Position numbers and translations under genes: made by a program
The notes under the pieces: model-generated
What the model saw: the letters and a program-made list of their open reading frames with translations, nothing else
Database searches by the model: none
What the model was told of the DNA's origin: nothing
NCBI GenBank assembly: GCA_028712505.1
Contig: JAQTQC010000003.1
Location: forward strand, 1-52,955
Length of the DNA: 52,955 bases
Direction: 5' to 3'
Source of the DNA: Candidatus Omnitrophota bacterium
Lineage (GTDB): Bacteria; Omnitrophota; Gorgyraeia; Gygaellales; Profunditerraquicolaceae
Shown: one piece after another, positions 1 through 8,280 of the stretch
Position numbering within the stretch: the stretch's first letter is position 1
Layout: every line of letters begins with the position of its first letter

Positions 1-1625
1 GGAAGTTTGCCTTCGTAAACATTGCCTTTAGTGCCGTTTAAGGTGATCCAATCGCCTTCTTTAAGCGTTTTATCCGCCACATGCACCAATTTCTTTTCAA
101 TTTCTACGTGCATCGCGCTGCATCCGACGATACAACATTTGCCCCAGCCGCGGGCAACTAATGCTGCATGGCTGGTCATTCCGCCGCGGGCAGTAAGGAT
201 TGCCTGGGCAGCACGCATACCTTCGACATCTTCAGGGTTAGTTTCTTCGCGTACCAGGATTACTTGTTTACCTGTCTTTGCCCATTCTACAGCATCGTTT
301 GAAGAGAAGACAATCTGTCCACAAGCGCCGCCCGGGCCAGCCGGTAAGCCTTTTGCGAAGGGCTTTACACCCAGCTCTGTTTTCGGGTCAATAATCGGGT
401 GGAGCAGTTCATCAAGCTGGGCCGGAGTGACTCGCGCTACCGCCTGTTCTTTCTTGATCATTTTCTCCTTAACCATATCTACGGCCATGCGGACTGCTGC
501 CGGTCCGTTACGTTTACCTATCCTGCATTGCAACATAAAGAGTTTCCCTTTTTCAATGGTAAACTCGATATCCTGCATATCATGGTAATGTTTTTCCAGG
601 CGGTTCTGGATAGAGTAAAGTTCTTTGTAGATCTTTGGCATTGCTTTCTCTAGAGTAAGCAATTCTTTGTTGTGGCTACTAGTGGAATATTCATTGATCG
701 GAGCTGGCGTGCGTATACCGGCAACTACGTCTTCGCCCTGGGCATTGATCAGGTATTCGCCGTAGAAATTATTCTCACCATTTCCCGGATTGCGGGTAAA
801 GGCTACGCCGGTTGCTGAATCATTGCCCATATTTCCAAAGACCATGGTCTGTACGTTGACTGCCGTGCCCCAGGCATCCGGAATATTCTCGATCCTGCGG
901 TAGCTGATGGCGCGTTTTCCATTCCAGGAAGAAAATACTGCACCTATTCCGCCCCAGAGCTGCTCCATAGGTTCATCCGGGAACTCCTTGCCTAAAACTT
1001 CCTTAATTTTAATTTTAAATTGCGCGCAAAGCTTTTTTAAATCATCAACATCTAAATCTGTATCGCTGGTATAGTTCTTGGATTGTTTTAAATCCGCCAT
1101 GACTTTTTCTAACTGTTTGCGGATCCCTTCCTCTCCTTTTGGTTCAATCCCCGCGGCCTTTTCCATGACTACGTCGGAATACATCATAATCAGCCTGCGG
1201 TAGGCATCGTAGACAAAACGGCTGTTGCCACCGCTTTGCTTAATTAAGCCAGGGATAGTTCTTTCGGTCAAACCTACGTTTAAAACGGTCTCCATCATCC
1301 CGGGCATGGATTTTCTGGCGCCGGATCTAACGGAAAATAATAATGGATTGTTGGCATCGCCGAATTTTCTGCCCATTAATTTCTCTACCCTTTCCAGGGC
1401 TTTCTCTACCTGATTTTTTAATTCTTTAGGGTATTTCTTTTTATTCTGGTAGTAGTATGTGCAGACCTCAGTGGTGCAGGTGAATCCCGGAGGTACCGGG
1501 AGCATTAAATTTTTGTTTCCGGCCATCTCAGCCAGGTTAGCCCCTTTTCCACCTAAGAGGTTCTTCATGCTCTCATTGCCGTCTGCTTTGCCGCCGCCGA
1601 AACTGTAAACATATTTCTTTGCCAT
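1..1625 (-). CDS. ppdK: Pyruvate, phosphate dikinase, C-terminal part cut by window edge
   Basis: I translated this gene from the minus strand; it starts with ATG at 1625 and runs off the left edge after about 541 codons (the family has about 880). The N-terminal ATP-grasp region carries GGKGANLAEM near residues 25-34. The phosphohistidine swivel motif GGMTSHAALVARG lies near residues 481-493, with the phosphorylated His near 486. The missing part is the C-terminal PEP/pyruvate barrel. The enzyme interconverts pyruvate + ATP + Pi and PEP + AMP + PPi in the cytosol, in glycolysis or gluconeogenesis. AAGGAAGGG lies about 11 bases before the start. It follows glyQS by 22 bases, so the two are probably co-transcribed. 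Confidence 0.95.
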   Translation of the reverse strand, partial: MAKKYVYSFGGGKADGNESMKNLLGGKGANLAEMAGNKNLMLPVPPGFTCTTEVCTYYYQNKKKYPKELKNQVEKALERVEKLMGRKFGDANNPLLFSVRSGARKSMPGMMETVLNVGLTERTIPGLIKQSGGNSRFVYDAYRRLIMMYSDVVMEKAAGIEPKGEEGIRKQLEKVMADLKQSKNYTSDTDLDVDDLKKLCAQFKIKIKEVLGKEFPDEPMEQLWGGIGAVFSSWNGKRAISYRRIENIPDAWGTAVNVQTMVFGNMGNDSATGVAFTRNPGNGENNFYGEYLINAQGEDVVAGIRTPAPINEYSTSSHNKELLTLEKAMPKIYKELYSIQNRLEKHYHDMQDIEFTIEKGKLFMLQCRIGKRNGPAAVRMAVDMVKEKMIKKEQAVARVTPAQLDELLHPIIDPKTELGVKPFAKGLPAGPGGACGQIVFSSNDAVEWAKTGKQVILVREETNPEDVEGMRAAQAILTARGGMTSHAALVARGWGKCCIVGCSAMHVEIEKKLVHVADKTLKEGDWITLNGTKGNVYEGKL

Positions 1626-1647
1626 TACTTTTTAAACCCTTCCTTTC

Positions 1648-2952
1648 TCAGTTTAACTGTTTGGTTAAATAATCTTTTAATCTATCTATCGAAATTCTTT
1701 CCTGCAGCATGGTGTCTCTGCTACGTACGGTTACCTGCTTGTCTTCTAGTGTTTGTACATCTACGGTTACGCAATAAAGCGTACCCACCTCATCCTGACG
1801 GCGGTAAAGTTTGCCGATAGAGCCGGTGTTGTCGTAAACTGTCACAAAAGATTTTTTCAGGTCTCGGGAGATCTGATTGGCAAGTTCAGTGATTTCTGGT
1901 CGGTTGCGTAAAAGCGGCAGTACTGCCACTTTTGTAGGCGCCAGGTCTTTGTGAATTCTCAAGACCACTCGTAAATCATCCTTAACTTTTTCTTCGTGAT
2001 AGGCATCAACTAAAAATGCCAGCACTGCCCGGTCAACTCCGCCCGAAGGCTCGATAATATACGGATAAAACTTTTCCTTGGTGGTATCGTCAAAATATTG
2101 CAATTCCTTTCCGCTGTATTGAGAGTGTTGTTTTAAGTCAAAATCCGACCGGTTGGCGATCCCCTCTAATTCGCTCCAGCCAAAAGGGAAATTGTATTCT
2201 ACGTCCATACAGGCGTGGGCATAGTGGGCTAATTCATCTTTGCCGTGTTGGCGTTTCCTCAAATTTTCACTTTTCATTCCTAAGGCCAGATACCAGTTGA
2301 ACCGGTATTCGATCCATTCATTAAGCGCCCTGTCTGCATCGTCAGGTCTTATGAAATATTCGATTTCCATCTGTTCAAATTCTCGGGTGCGGAAAGTAAA
2401 GTTACCAGGAGTTATTTCATTCCGGAATGATTTTCCAATTTGAGCCAGGCCAAAAGGAAGCTTGGGGTGACGGGAATCAAGGATATTCAGGAAATTGACA
2501 AACATCCCTTGGGCTGTCTCCGGCCGGATATAAATTATGTTTGAGGTGTCCTCAACCGGGCCCTGGTGGGTTTTGAACATCAGGTTAAACGGACGTGATT
2601 CGGTAAGTTCTCCGGAGCATTCAGGACAATGAGATTTATCTTTTAAGTCCTCTGTCTTAAAGCGCCGTTTGCAGTTTTTGCAATCGCTTTTTAGGTCGAA
2701 GAAATTATGCACATGTCCGCTTGCCTCCCATGTGGTAGGATGCATAAGTATGGCTGAATCCATACCCAGGATGTCATTGCGTTCGTAGACGTTGGATTTC
2801 CACCAGGCACGCTTCAGGTTATTCTTAAGCTCGACTCCGTAAGGGCCGTAATCCCAGGTATTAGCCAGTCCTCCGTATATTTCGCTGCTTTGAAAAATAA
2901 ATCCTCTGCGTTTACACAGGGAAACAACTTTGTCCATTAAATTTTCTATCAT
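1648..2952 (-). CDS. glyQS: Glycine--tRNA ligase, dimeric alpha2 class II type
   Basis: 434 residues. It charges tRNA-Gly in the cytosol. Visible landmarks are GGLANTWDYGPYG (27-39), the WEASGHV segment (75-81), a four-cysteine zinc site (C91, C94, C109, C112), RPETAQG (143-149), a class II motif 2 (FRNEITPGNF, 176-185) and a C-terminal anticodon-binding domain from about residue 335. This is the single-chain archaeal/eukaryotic-like form, not the bacterial alpha2beta2 GlyQ+GlyS enzyme, and it is at the compact end of the family. ppdK follows in the same direction. A possible promoter and leader hairpins lie in the 229-base gap upstream. Confidence 0.96.
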   Translation of the reverse strand: MIENLMDKVVSLCKRRGFIFQSSEIYGGLANTWDYGPYGVELKNNLKRAWWKSNVYERNDILGMDSAILMHPTTWEASGHVHNFFDLKSDCKNCKRRFKTEDLKDKSHCPECSGELTESRPFNLMFKTHQGPVEDTSNIIYIRPETAQGMFVNFLNILDSRHPKLPFGLAQIGKSFRNEITPGNFTFRTREFEQMEIEYFIRPDDADRALNEWIEYRFNWYLALGMKSENLRKRQHGKDELAHYAHACMDVEYNFPFGWSELEGIANRSDFDLKQHSQYSGKELQYFDDTTKEKFYPYIIEPSGGVDRAVLAFLVDAYHEEKVKDDLRVVLRIHKDLAPTKVAVLPLLRNRPEITELANQISRDLKKSFVTVYDNTGSIGKLYRRQDEVGTLYCVTVDVQTLEDKQVTVRSRDTMLQERISIDRLKDYLTKQLN

Positions 2953-2990
2953 AGCTATAATATTCTTTCGTGTCTTTGGATTAAGAGTTT

Positions 2991-3019
2991 GAGCGGCCGC
3001 TCAGGTGTTTTATCTGAGC
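2991..3019 (-). promoter_or_regulatory. Mutually exclusive hairpins in the glyQS leader
   Basis: GCTCAG (2999-3004) is complementary to CTGAGC (3014-3019) across a 9-base loop. The overlapping palindrome GAGCGGCCGCTC (2991-3002) offers a competing pairing for the same bases. Both lie between the possible promoter and the glyQS start. No T-box consensus was seen. A regulatory role is inference only. Confidence 0.35.
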
Positions 3020-3035
3020 AGGGCCTAATCATTCA

Positions 3036-3064
3036 TTTTTAGCACAATATAACTTAAAGAGCAA
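3036..3064 (-). promoter_or_regulatory. Possible sigma-70-like promoter of glyQS-ppdK
   Basis: Read on the minus strand, TTGCTC (3059-3064) and TAAAAA (3036-3041) are separated by 17 bases, and TG one base before the -10 gives an extended -10. The -35 is weak. The position, about 85 bases before the glyQS start and in the only sizeable gap nearby, supports it. Confidence 0.4.
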
Positions 3065-3130
3065 GAAGATTTTGAGCACCCATAATAATAGAGCGAAATT
3101 TGAATACTTTAATCACTTGTTTAGTGAAAT

Positions 3131-3149
3131 ACTTGCGCGTTGCGTAAGT
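3131..3149 (-). terminator. Possible hairpin after the upstream operon
   Basis: An 8-bp inverted repeat with a 3-base loop (one A-C mismatch in the minus-strand RNA) lies about 30 bases after the stop of the membrane-anchored hypothetical gene. No clear U-tract follows, so a terminator role is weakly supported. The rest of the 2953-3181 gap contains no convincing gene. Confidence 0.25.
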
Positions 3150-3181
3150 GCCTGTCCCGAGTTTGCCAGCCGGGCATTGTG

Positions 3182-3919
3182 CTAGTCTATCGGTTCCAAT
3201 GTTGATATAATGGCAAATACATTGTTTAGATCCAACCGGCCGTTGGCATCTTTAATATATACTTTAAAGAAATTGCCTTTAGGGTCAAGTACATTGCAAT
3301 CAAAATAATTATTAGGTTTGGCCATAGTGTAGTTGATAAACCCCCTTTTATCTCCCATTTCAAAATTAACCATCTTGCAAAGGCATTGCTGACCCAGATC
3401 TGGGGTAAAGATACTTTTCATAATCACAAAGAAAGCGTCGGTAATATTATTGATTTTATTAAGGTTGGCATTCATCAACCGGCGGATAAATTCGTAGTTA
3501 TCGTTTATCCCCTGTTTTTGTACGTCAGGATAAAGCTTTATAAAGGCATTCGGCTCCTGGCGGAGAAGATACATTATCGCTCCATCATCAAGCTGTCTCT
3601 TTTTGTAGTATTTCTTTTTGATCAATTCTTGTACCAGCCCGAATCCCTTAGGGGTAGAAATAGACATTTTCGGGAATTTATGCGGCACCAGGGTATCGAT
3701 GTATTCTTTATCCAATTCCGGGGTGAGCGTTTTCTCCTCCGGTTGGAGGCAAAGAATAGGGATAGTTTTGCAATCTCCGATACCGTAAGATATATATTGC
3801 CTGAGGATATTCGGGCCGGCGAATTTGATTATGAATAATAGGCAAAGGATCAGCAAAATAGCGCCGGTTAAGAATTTAAAGGTTCGTTTAGTTGTCATGG
3901 ATTTTTTTGAACTCCTCAT
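3182..3919 (-). CDS. Hypothetical membrane-anchored protein
   Basis: 245 residues, family not recognised. A basic N-terminus is followed by one hydrophobic segment (about residues 15-30, rich in L/I/F) without a lipobox, so it is probably a signal anchor with the remaining ~210 residues outside the cytoplasm. The chain has several cysteines (e.g. the CLC pair near 178-180) and no enzyme motif I know. It overlaps the end of panB by 32 bases from the first Met, or 11 bases from the Met at 3898. The start is uncertain because neither Met has an ideally spaced Shine-Dalgarno site. It is the last gene of the long HU-to-panB run. Confidence 0.75.
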   Translation of the reverse strand: MRSSKKSMTTKRTFKFLTGAILLILCLLFIIKFAGPNILRQYISYGIGDCKTIPILCLQPEEKTLTPELDKEYIDTLVPHKFPKMSISTPKGFGLVQELIKKKYYKKRQLDDGAIMYLLRQEPNAFIKLYPDVQKQGINDNYEFIRRLMNANLNKINNITDAFFVIMKSIFTPDLGQQCLCKMVNFEMGDKRGFINYTMAKPNNYFDCNVLDPKGNFFKVYIKDANGRLDLNNVFAIISTLEPID

Positions 3920-4712
3920 CTTTTATCCCGAAGGAATGTTGTTCGTCAGGGAATTTTTCCTGGATGACCTCATCTTTAAAATCTTTAACGGCCTTAGAGA
4001 TCAGGGCTGAAAGGTCAACGTATTTTTTAACAAATTTCGGAGTGTAGCGGGTGAAAAGCCCGAGCATATCACTGATAACTAATACTTGGCCGTCGCAATT
4101 GACTCCTGCGCCTATGCCTATAGTAGGGATCTTTATTTTTCTACTGATCAGCCCGGCGATTTTATCCGGCACGCATTCTAAGACTATTGAGAAACAGCCC
4201 CGTTTTTCCAACTCGCCTGCCTGCTGAATAAGGCGTTGGGCAGCTTCTGCATCTTTCCCCTGGACTTTGAATCCCCCTATTTTGTCTACGGTCTGGGGGG
4301 TTAAGCCGATATGTCCCATTACCGGAATATCTGCCTGAATGATCTTTTCGGTCACCTCCAGGCAATTTTCAAACCATTCCAGTTTTACCGCCGCAGCCCC
4401 TGCTTCATTGATAAATCTTTGCGCGTTTTTGACACATTCCTCAGGATGCAGCTGATAAGAATTATACGGCATATCCGCGATAAGCAGGGAATTCTTGACC
4501 GCCCTGCTTACAGCTTTGGTATGGTGAAGCATCTCCGGCATATCTACCTTGGTAGTTGAATCAAGTCCCAGAACTACATTTGCCAGGGAATCTCCGACCA
4601 GGATCATATCTATTCCCGCTTTATCCACTAATTCTGCCACAGGATAATCATAGGCGGTTAGCATGGTGATCTTGCGTTTACCCTTTAAATCTTTTATTCC
4701 GTTTATGTCCAT
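3888..4712 (-). CDS. panB: 3-methyl-2-oxobutanoate hydroxymethyltransferase (ketopantoate synthesis)
   Basis: 274 residues, normal for the family. PanB adds a hydroxymethyl group from methylene-tetrahydrofolate to 2-oxoisovalerate, the first committed step to pantothenate. The N-terminal metal-site segment reads LVGDSLANVVLGLDST (about 38-53), followed by the catalytic segment with LECVPDKIA and the PTIGIGAG segment, all characteristic of the (beta/alpha)8 family. panE, the next pathway step, is four genes upstream in the same run (8281-9213), so the pathway order is kept but interrupted by apbE and the metal-transport genes. Confidence 0.97.
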   Translation of the reverse strand: MDINGIKDLKGKRKITMLTAYDYPVAELVDKAGIDMILVGDSLANVVLGLDSTTKVDMPEMLHHTKAVSRAVKNSLLIADMPYNSYQLHPEECVKNAQRFINEAGAAAVKLEWFENCLEVTEKIIQADIPVMGHIGLTPQTVDKIGGFKVQGKDAEAAQRLIQQAGELEKRGCFSIVLECVPDKIAGLISRKIKIPTIGIGAGVNCDGQVLVISDMLGLFTRYTPKFVKKYVDLSALISKAVKDFKDEVIQEKFPDEQHSFGIKDEEFKKIHDN

Positions 4713-4720
4713 CGTACAAC

Positions 4721-5959
4721 CTATTGAATAAATGCTGTAAAAAATAAAATCAGCGACAGGATGATCATTACTAAAATTATTATGATGGTGCAGAAATTAT
4801 AGAATCGGGAGTTAGTGTATTTGCCCATCAGCCTTTTGTTATTTACCAAAAGCAACATGAATATCAATACAAAAGGGAGTAAAATCCCGTTTGTGGCTTG
4901 AGAGACAAGCATAATTGGCACGAGCTTTACGCCTGGAATTAATATGATTGCTGCTCCGATGGCAATGATGATGGTGTATAAGCTGTAGAATTGCGGTGCT
5001 TCTTTGAAGGTACGGTTTACTCCTATTTCCCATCCCATGCCCTCGCATACTGAATATGCTGTTGAAAGAGGCAAAATACAGGCGGAAAAAACTGAGGCAT
5101 TTAAGAGGCCAAAAGCAAAAAGGTAGAAACAATATTGCCCGGCCAGAGGCTTTAAGGCAAGAGCAGCGTCTTTTGCCGTTTCAATCCTGATTCCGTGGGC
5201 AAAAAGGGTGTTAGCACAGACTATGATAATAAAGATGGCGATAATATTGACTACAAAGGCCCCGATAATTACGTCCAGGCGGCTGTATTTATAGTTTTCC
5301 AGGCGGATACCCTTTTCTACTACTGAAGATTGTTGGTAAAACTGCATCCAGGGTGCAATTGTGGTCCCGACAACCCCGATGAGCATAAAAATATAGGCTT
5401 TATCAAAATGAAAACTTGGGGAGATTGAGCTTGAGGCAATTGTTTTCCAGTCGGGTTTAGATAAGAATCCGGAAACTATATAGCAAACATAAAATAAACA
5501 GGCGACCAGGAATACCTTCTCGACCGATTTATAGGTTCCTTTTACAATCAACCACCAAACAAATAATGCGCAGATTGGAACTAAGAGATATTTACTGATG
5601 CCGAAAAGTTCGGCACTGGCGGCAATCCCGGCAAATTCTGAAATAGTGTTAAAGATATTCGATAAGATCAGGACCAACATGGCGTAAAAAGTTACCCTGA
5701 CACCAAACTCCTCGCGGATTAAATCCGCCAAGCCTTTGCCGGTAACTACCGCCATGCGGCTGCACATCTCCTGAATAATTACCAAGGCGATGATAATCGG
5801 AATGAACGACCAGATCAGGGCATAGCCAAAATGTGCTCCGGCAACTGAATAAGTGGTGATGCCTCCGGCGTCATTATCTACATTGGCGGTGATGATTCCC
5901 GGTCCCATCACAGAAAGGAAAATCAATGTTTTTGCCCAGAAACTTTTTAGGTTTTTCAT
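4721..5959 (-). CDS. NRAMP-superfamily divalent metal transporter, probably Mg2+ type
   Basis: 412 residues with about 11 hydrophobic segments, clearly of the NRAMP/SLC11 fold (GPGIITA in TM1, ISEFAGIAAS in TM3). The metal site differs from Mn2+/Fe2+ NRAMPs: the TM1 motif DPGN is DAGG (D30, with G33 in place of Asn), and the TM6 methionine is Ala (A202 in TIAPW). Loss of the soft Met ligand has been described for NRAMP-related magnesium transporters, so Mg2+ is the likely substrate. The start overlaps by 4 bases the upstream PRC/MgtE_N/CBS gene, which fits a Mg2+-sensing partner. Inner membrane. Confidence 0.88.
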   Translation of the reverse strand: MKNLKSFWAKTLIFLSVMGPGIITANVDNDAGGITTYSVAGAHFGYALIWSFIPIIIALVIIQEMCSRMAVVTGKGLADLIREEFGVRVTFYAMLVLILSNIFNTISEFAGIAASAELFGISKYLLVPICALFVWWLIVKGTYKSVEKVFLVACLFYVCYIVSGFLSKPDWKTIASSSISPSFHFDKAYIFMLIGVVGTTIAPWMQFYQQSSVVEKGIRLENYKYSRLDVIIGAFVVNIIAIFIIIVCANTLFAHGIRIETAKDAALALKPLAGQYCFYLFAFGLLNASVFSACILPLSTAYSVCEGMGWEIGVNRTFKEAPQFYSLYTIIIAIGAAIILIPGVKLVPIMLVSQATNGILLPFVLIFMLLLVNNKRLMGKYTNSRFYNFCTIIIILVMIILSLILFFTAFIQ

Positions 5960-7302
5960 GTTTTCTGAATAATTTTAATCTTCTTTAACCTGCGCCAGGC
6001 AAAGGCAATCAGCTGACTCAGGATATCATCAACGGTTATAATCCCCTGCAAAACATTATCTTCGTTTACCACCGGTATAACAAAATATTTGTATTTCTCC
6101 ATCAAGTAAGCAACTTCTTTAACGCTGGAATCCAAATGAACAAAATATGTTTTCGGGAAGGCGGAATTTGAAATAGGCTCCTGGGGATTAGCCAGGATAA
6201 GCCTGCGGAAATTAGTTGCACCAATAAAGTGGTTTGTTTCATCGATGATATAGACAAATTGCGCGGGCTCGGATTTAAATTTAAACTCCCTTATCTGATT
6301 GAGCGCGGATTGTACGGTTGTTTCTTTTGCAAAGGCGATATATTCGGTAGTCATCAATCCTCCGGCAGAATCCTCGGAATACCCTAAAAGTTGAGAAAGC
6401 CGTTTGGAATATTTGTTTTCAATCAGGCTTAGGATGTGTTTTGTTTTTTCGCTGGGTAATTTTTCCAGGAAGTCCGTAGCTTCATCCGCCGGGATATTAT
6501 TAAGCAGCTCGGATAGTTCGTGGTCATCCATCTCATCCAGGATCGACCGCTGGGTCTTAAAATCAATATTGGTGAATATCTTGGTTTTGTTTGCTAGGTT
6601 TAAAGATTTAAAAAGCGCAATTTGATGGTTGATGTTCAAATCCAGGAAGATGTCTCCTAAGTCTGCAGCCGGTATATTTGCCAGGTTTTTTTGCGGCACA
6701 TCGATTTTAATAGTCATACTTACCGGGTTAATGGTGAGGGGCTGGATATATTTCCAGGAGATCAAGCGTTCATCGGAGAGATATTTTGCTTTAGGATTAA
6801 ACAGTCTTACTACCAGGTCAACGCTTTTTTCAAAACCCAGCCTCCTGAAAAGTCCGCGGGTACTGATATCGACGTGAGCGATCATCAATGCCTGCTCGAC
6901 TGTTAGAAGCTGGATATCATTTACGCGGATAACTTTATGATTATAAGTATCTACTACCTGCTGATCCAGCACATCCCGCCTTAAGGTAAGCTCTTTTTTT
7001 TCGTCATGAATCTGGTTAAAAACTAGCTGCGATTTGCTTATCTTCAGTTTTGCCCCGTTTTTATCCAATCTTTCGATGTCTTGCCAGGCTATCGTGGCGT
7101 ATCTACGGTTAGGGAAGCCTTTGCGGATAATCAAACCGTCTGAGATCGGGTATACCTGGGAAGGTTTTACTATGATATCGTAAATCTCGCCAACCTCTCG
7201 AGCCTCTTTATCAAAAACCGGCCTGTCCATCAGCCGGGAGAAGAAGATGAACATCTTGGCGGCAGAGATATTTTTTTGGAATGCTTGGCTGAATAAATTC
7301 AT
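5956..7302 (-). CDS. PRC-barrel / MgtE N-domain / CBS-pair protein, putative metal sensor
   Basis: 448 residues with no membrane segments. The N-terminal ~190 residues look like two PRC-barrel-type modules (the first from about residue 24, with FDKEAREVGEIYDI). Next comes an MgtE N-terminal superhelical repeat (about 205-310; LSELLNNIPADEATDFLEKL is diagnostic), then two CBS motifs (about 315-440; SAGGLMTTEYIAF and the VVNEDNVLQGIITVDDIL segment). In MgtE channels the N and CBS domains bind cytosolic Mg2+ and gate the pore; here the pore is absent. It overlaps the NRAMP-like gene by 4 bases, suggesting translational coupling and control of that transporter. Confidence 0.88.
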   Translation of the reverse strand: MNLFSQAFQKNISAAKMFIFFSRLMDRPVFDKEAREVGEIYDIIVKPSQVYPISDGLIIRKGFPNRRYATIAWQDIERLDKNGAKLKISKSQLVFNQIHDEKKELTLRRDVLDQQVVDTYNHKVIRVNDIQLLTVEQALMIAHVDISTRGLFRRLGFEKSVDLVVRLFNPKAKYLSDERLISWKYIQPLTINPVSMTIKIDVPQKNLANIPAADLGDIFLDLNINHQIALFKSLNLANKTKIFTNIDFKTQRSILDEMDDHELSELLNNIPADEATDFLEKLPSEKTKHILSLIENKYSKRLSQLLGYSEDSAGGLMTTEYIAFAKETTVQSALNQIREFKFKSEPAQFVYIIDETNHFIGATNFRRLILANPQEPISNSAFPKTYFVHLDSSVKEVAYLMEKYKYFVIPVVNEDNVLQGIITVDDILSQLIAFAWRRLKKIKIIQKT

Positions 7303-8270
7303 TGGTATATTTTTATTTTTGTCCCAGGGAATCTTTTTGACAGTTCTTCTCCCTTTCCTTTGCCCAGCACAAATATTGCCGTAGATAAAGCGTCGGCTTC
7401 TAGTGCTGAACCGGCAATCACTGTTACGGAAGAAATATCGTTGGTAGCAGGATAACCTGTCTTAGGGTTGATAATATGGGAGTAGCGTTTTCCCTTATCA
7501 AAGAAGAACTGCTCGTAATCCCCGCTTGTAGATATGGATTCCTCTTTCTCCAGTTCGATGATTCCTGAGACCTGGCGTTTCCGCGGATTTTGAATAACGA
7601 TTCTCCAGTTGCCTTTCGGCCCCTTACCTAATGCATAAACCTGTCCGCCGGCATTGATCAGACAGTTAGAGATACCTTTTTCTTTTAGTCTGACAGCTGC
7701 GCAATCTAAAGCATACCCCTTAGCGATTGCCCCCAGGTCGATTTTCATTCCGGAAAGTTTAAATTCTACCACATTATCATTTTCATGCAAAATAATTTTA
7801 TCGCTCCCGACAAGCCCTAGGGTATCTTGTATTAAGTCTATGCTGGGTACTTTATGCTTTTGATCGCTAAATCCCCAGATGTCAACCAAAGGCGCTACGC
7901 TAATGTCAAATGCCCCTGCAGTTTCCTGCCAGAACTCCTTCGACCTTTTTATGATATAAAAAGTGTCTGGGCTTACCTTTAGCCTACCGATTCTGTTGAG
8001 CTGTGAGATTTCGCTTTCCGGGATATATTTACTCAATAGGCCTTCAATCCGCTTTGTTTCGCTAAAGACTATTTCGCCTGCTCTTTTGTCCGGTGAAACT
8101 ACTTCCCAAAATGTGCCCATGAGCAGGCGGTTATCCCGGTAAAATCGGGTAGTTTTCTGGTTATGGCGGCTAGGTTTGTTGGAGCGTAAGAAAAAATAGC
8201 TCAAACTGATTGCCCAGCCGGCAATCAAGAAAATAATAAGATATCTACGAACCCTGGGATTAAAAGCCAT
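7299..8270 (-). CDS. apbE: FAD:protein FMN transferase, membrane-anchored
   Basis: 323 residues. ApbE attaches FMN covalently to Thr/Ser of extracytoplasmic flavoproteins such as RnfG/NqrC-type subunits. One N-terminal hydrophobic segment (about 9-27, no lipobox Cys) anchors it outside the cytoplasm. Family motifs follow in order: AFDISVAPLVDIWGF, DLGAIAKGYALD, INAGG, STSGDYEQFF, HIINPKTGYP and ADALSTAIFVLG, which include the FAD-binding and Mg2+ Asp residues. It overlaps the downstream PRC/CBS gene by 4 bases and lies 10 bases after panE. No Rnf/Nqr target gene is seen in the window. Confidence 0.95.
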   Translation of the reverse strand: MAFNPRVRRYLIIFLIAGWAISLSYFFLRSNKPSRHNQKTTRFYRDNRLLMGTFWEVVSPDKRAGEIVFSETKRIEGLLSKYIPESEISQLNRIGRLKVSPDTFYIIKRSKEFWQETAGAFDISVAPLVDIWGFSDQKHKVPSIDLIQDTLGLVGSDKIILHENDNVVEFKLSGMKIDLGAIAKGYALDCAAVRLKEKGISNCLINAGGQVYALGKGPKGNWRIVIQNPRKRQVSGIIELEKEESISTSGDYEQFFFDKGKRYSHIINPKTGYPATNDISSVTVIAGSALEADALSTAIFVLGKGKGEELSKRFPGTKIKIYQ

Positions 8271-8280
8271 TGATTAAATT

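Noticed and set aside
22..588. A 188-codon plus-strand open frame opposite ppdK
   Set aside because: Antisense of the clear PPDK coding sequence; no family resemblance.
2953..3181. T-box leader before glyQS, or before hisS/aspS/valS
   Set aside because: No T-box antiterminator consensus was visible; hisS, aspS and valS starts lie within or close to upstream genes.
5960..5990. M-box or other Mg2+ riboswitch before the NRAMP-like gene
   Set aside because: The start overlaps the preceding gene, leaving no leader.
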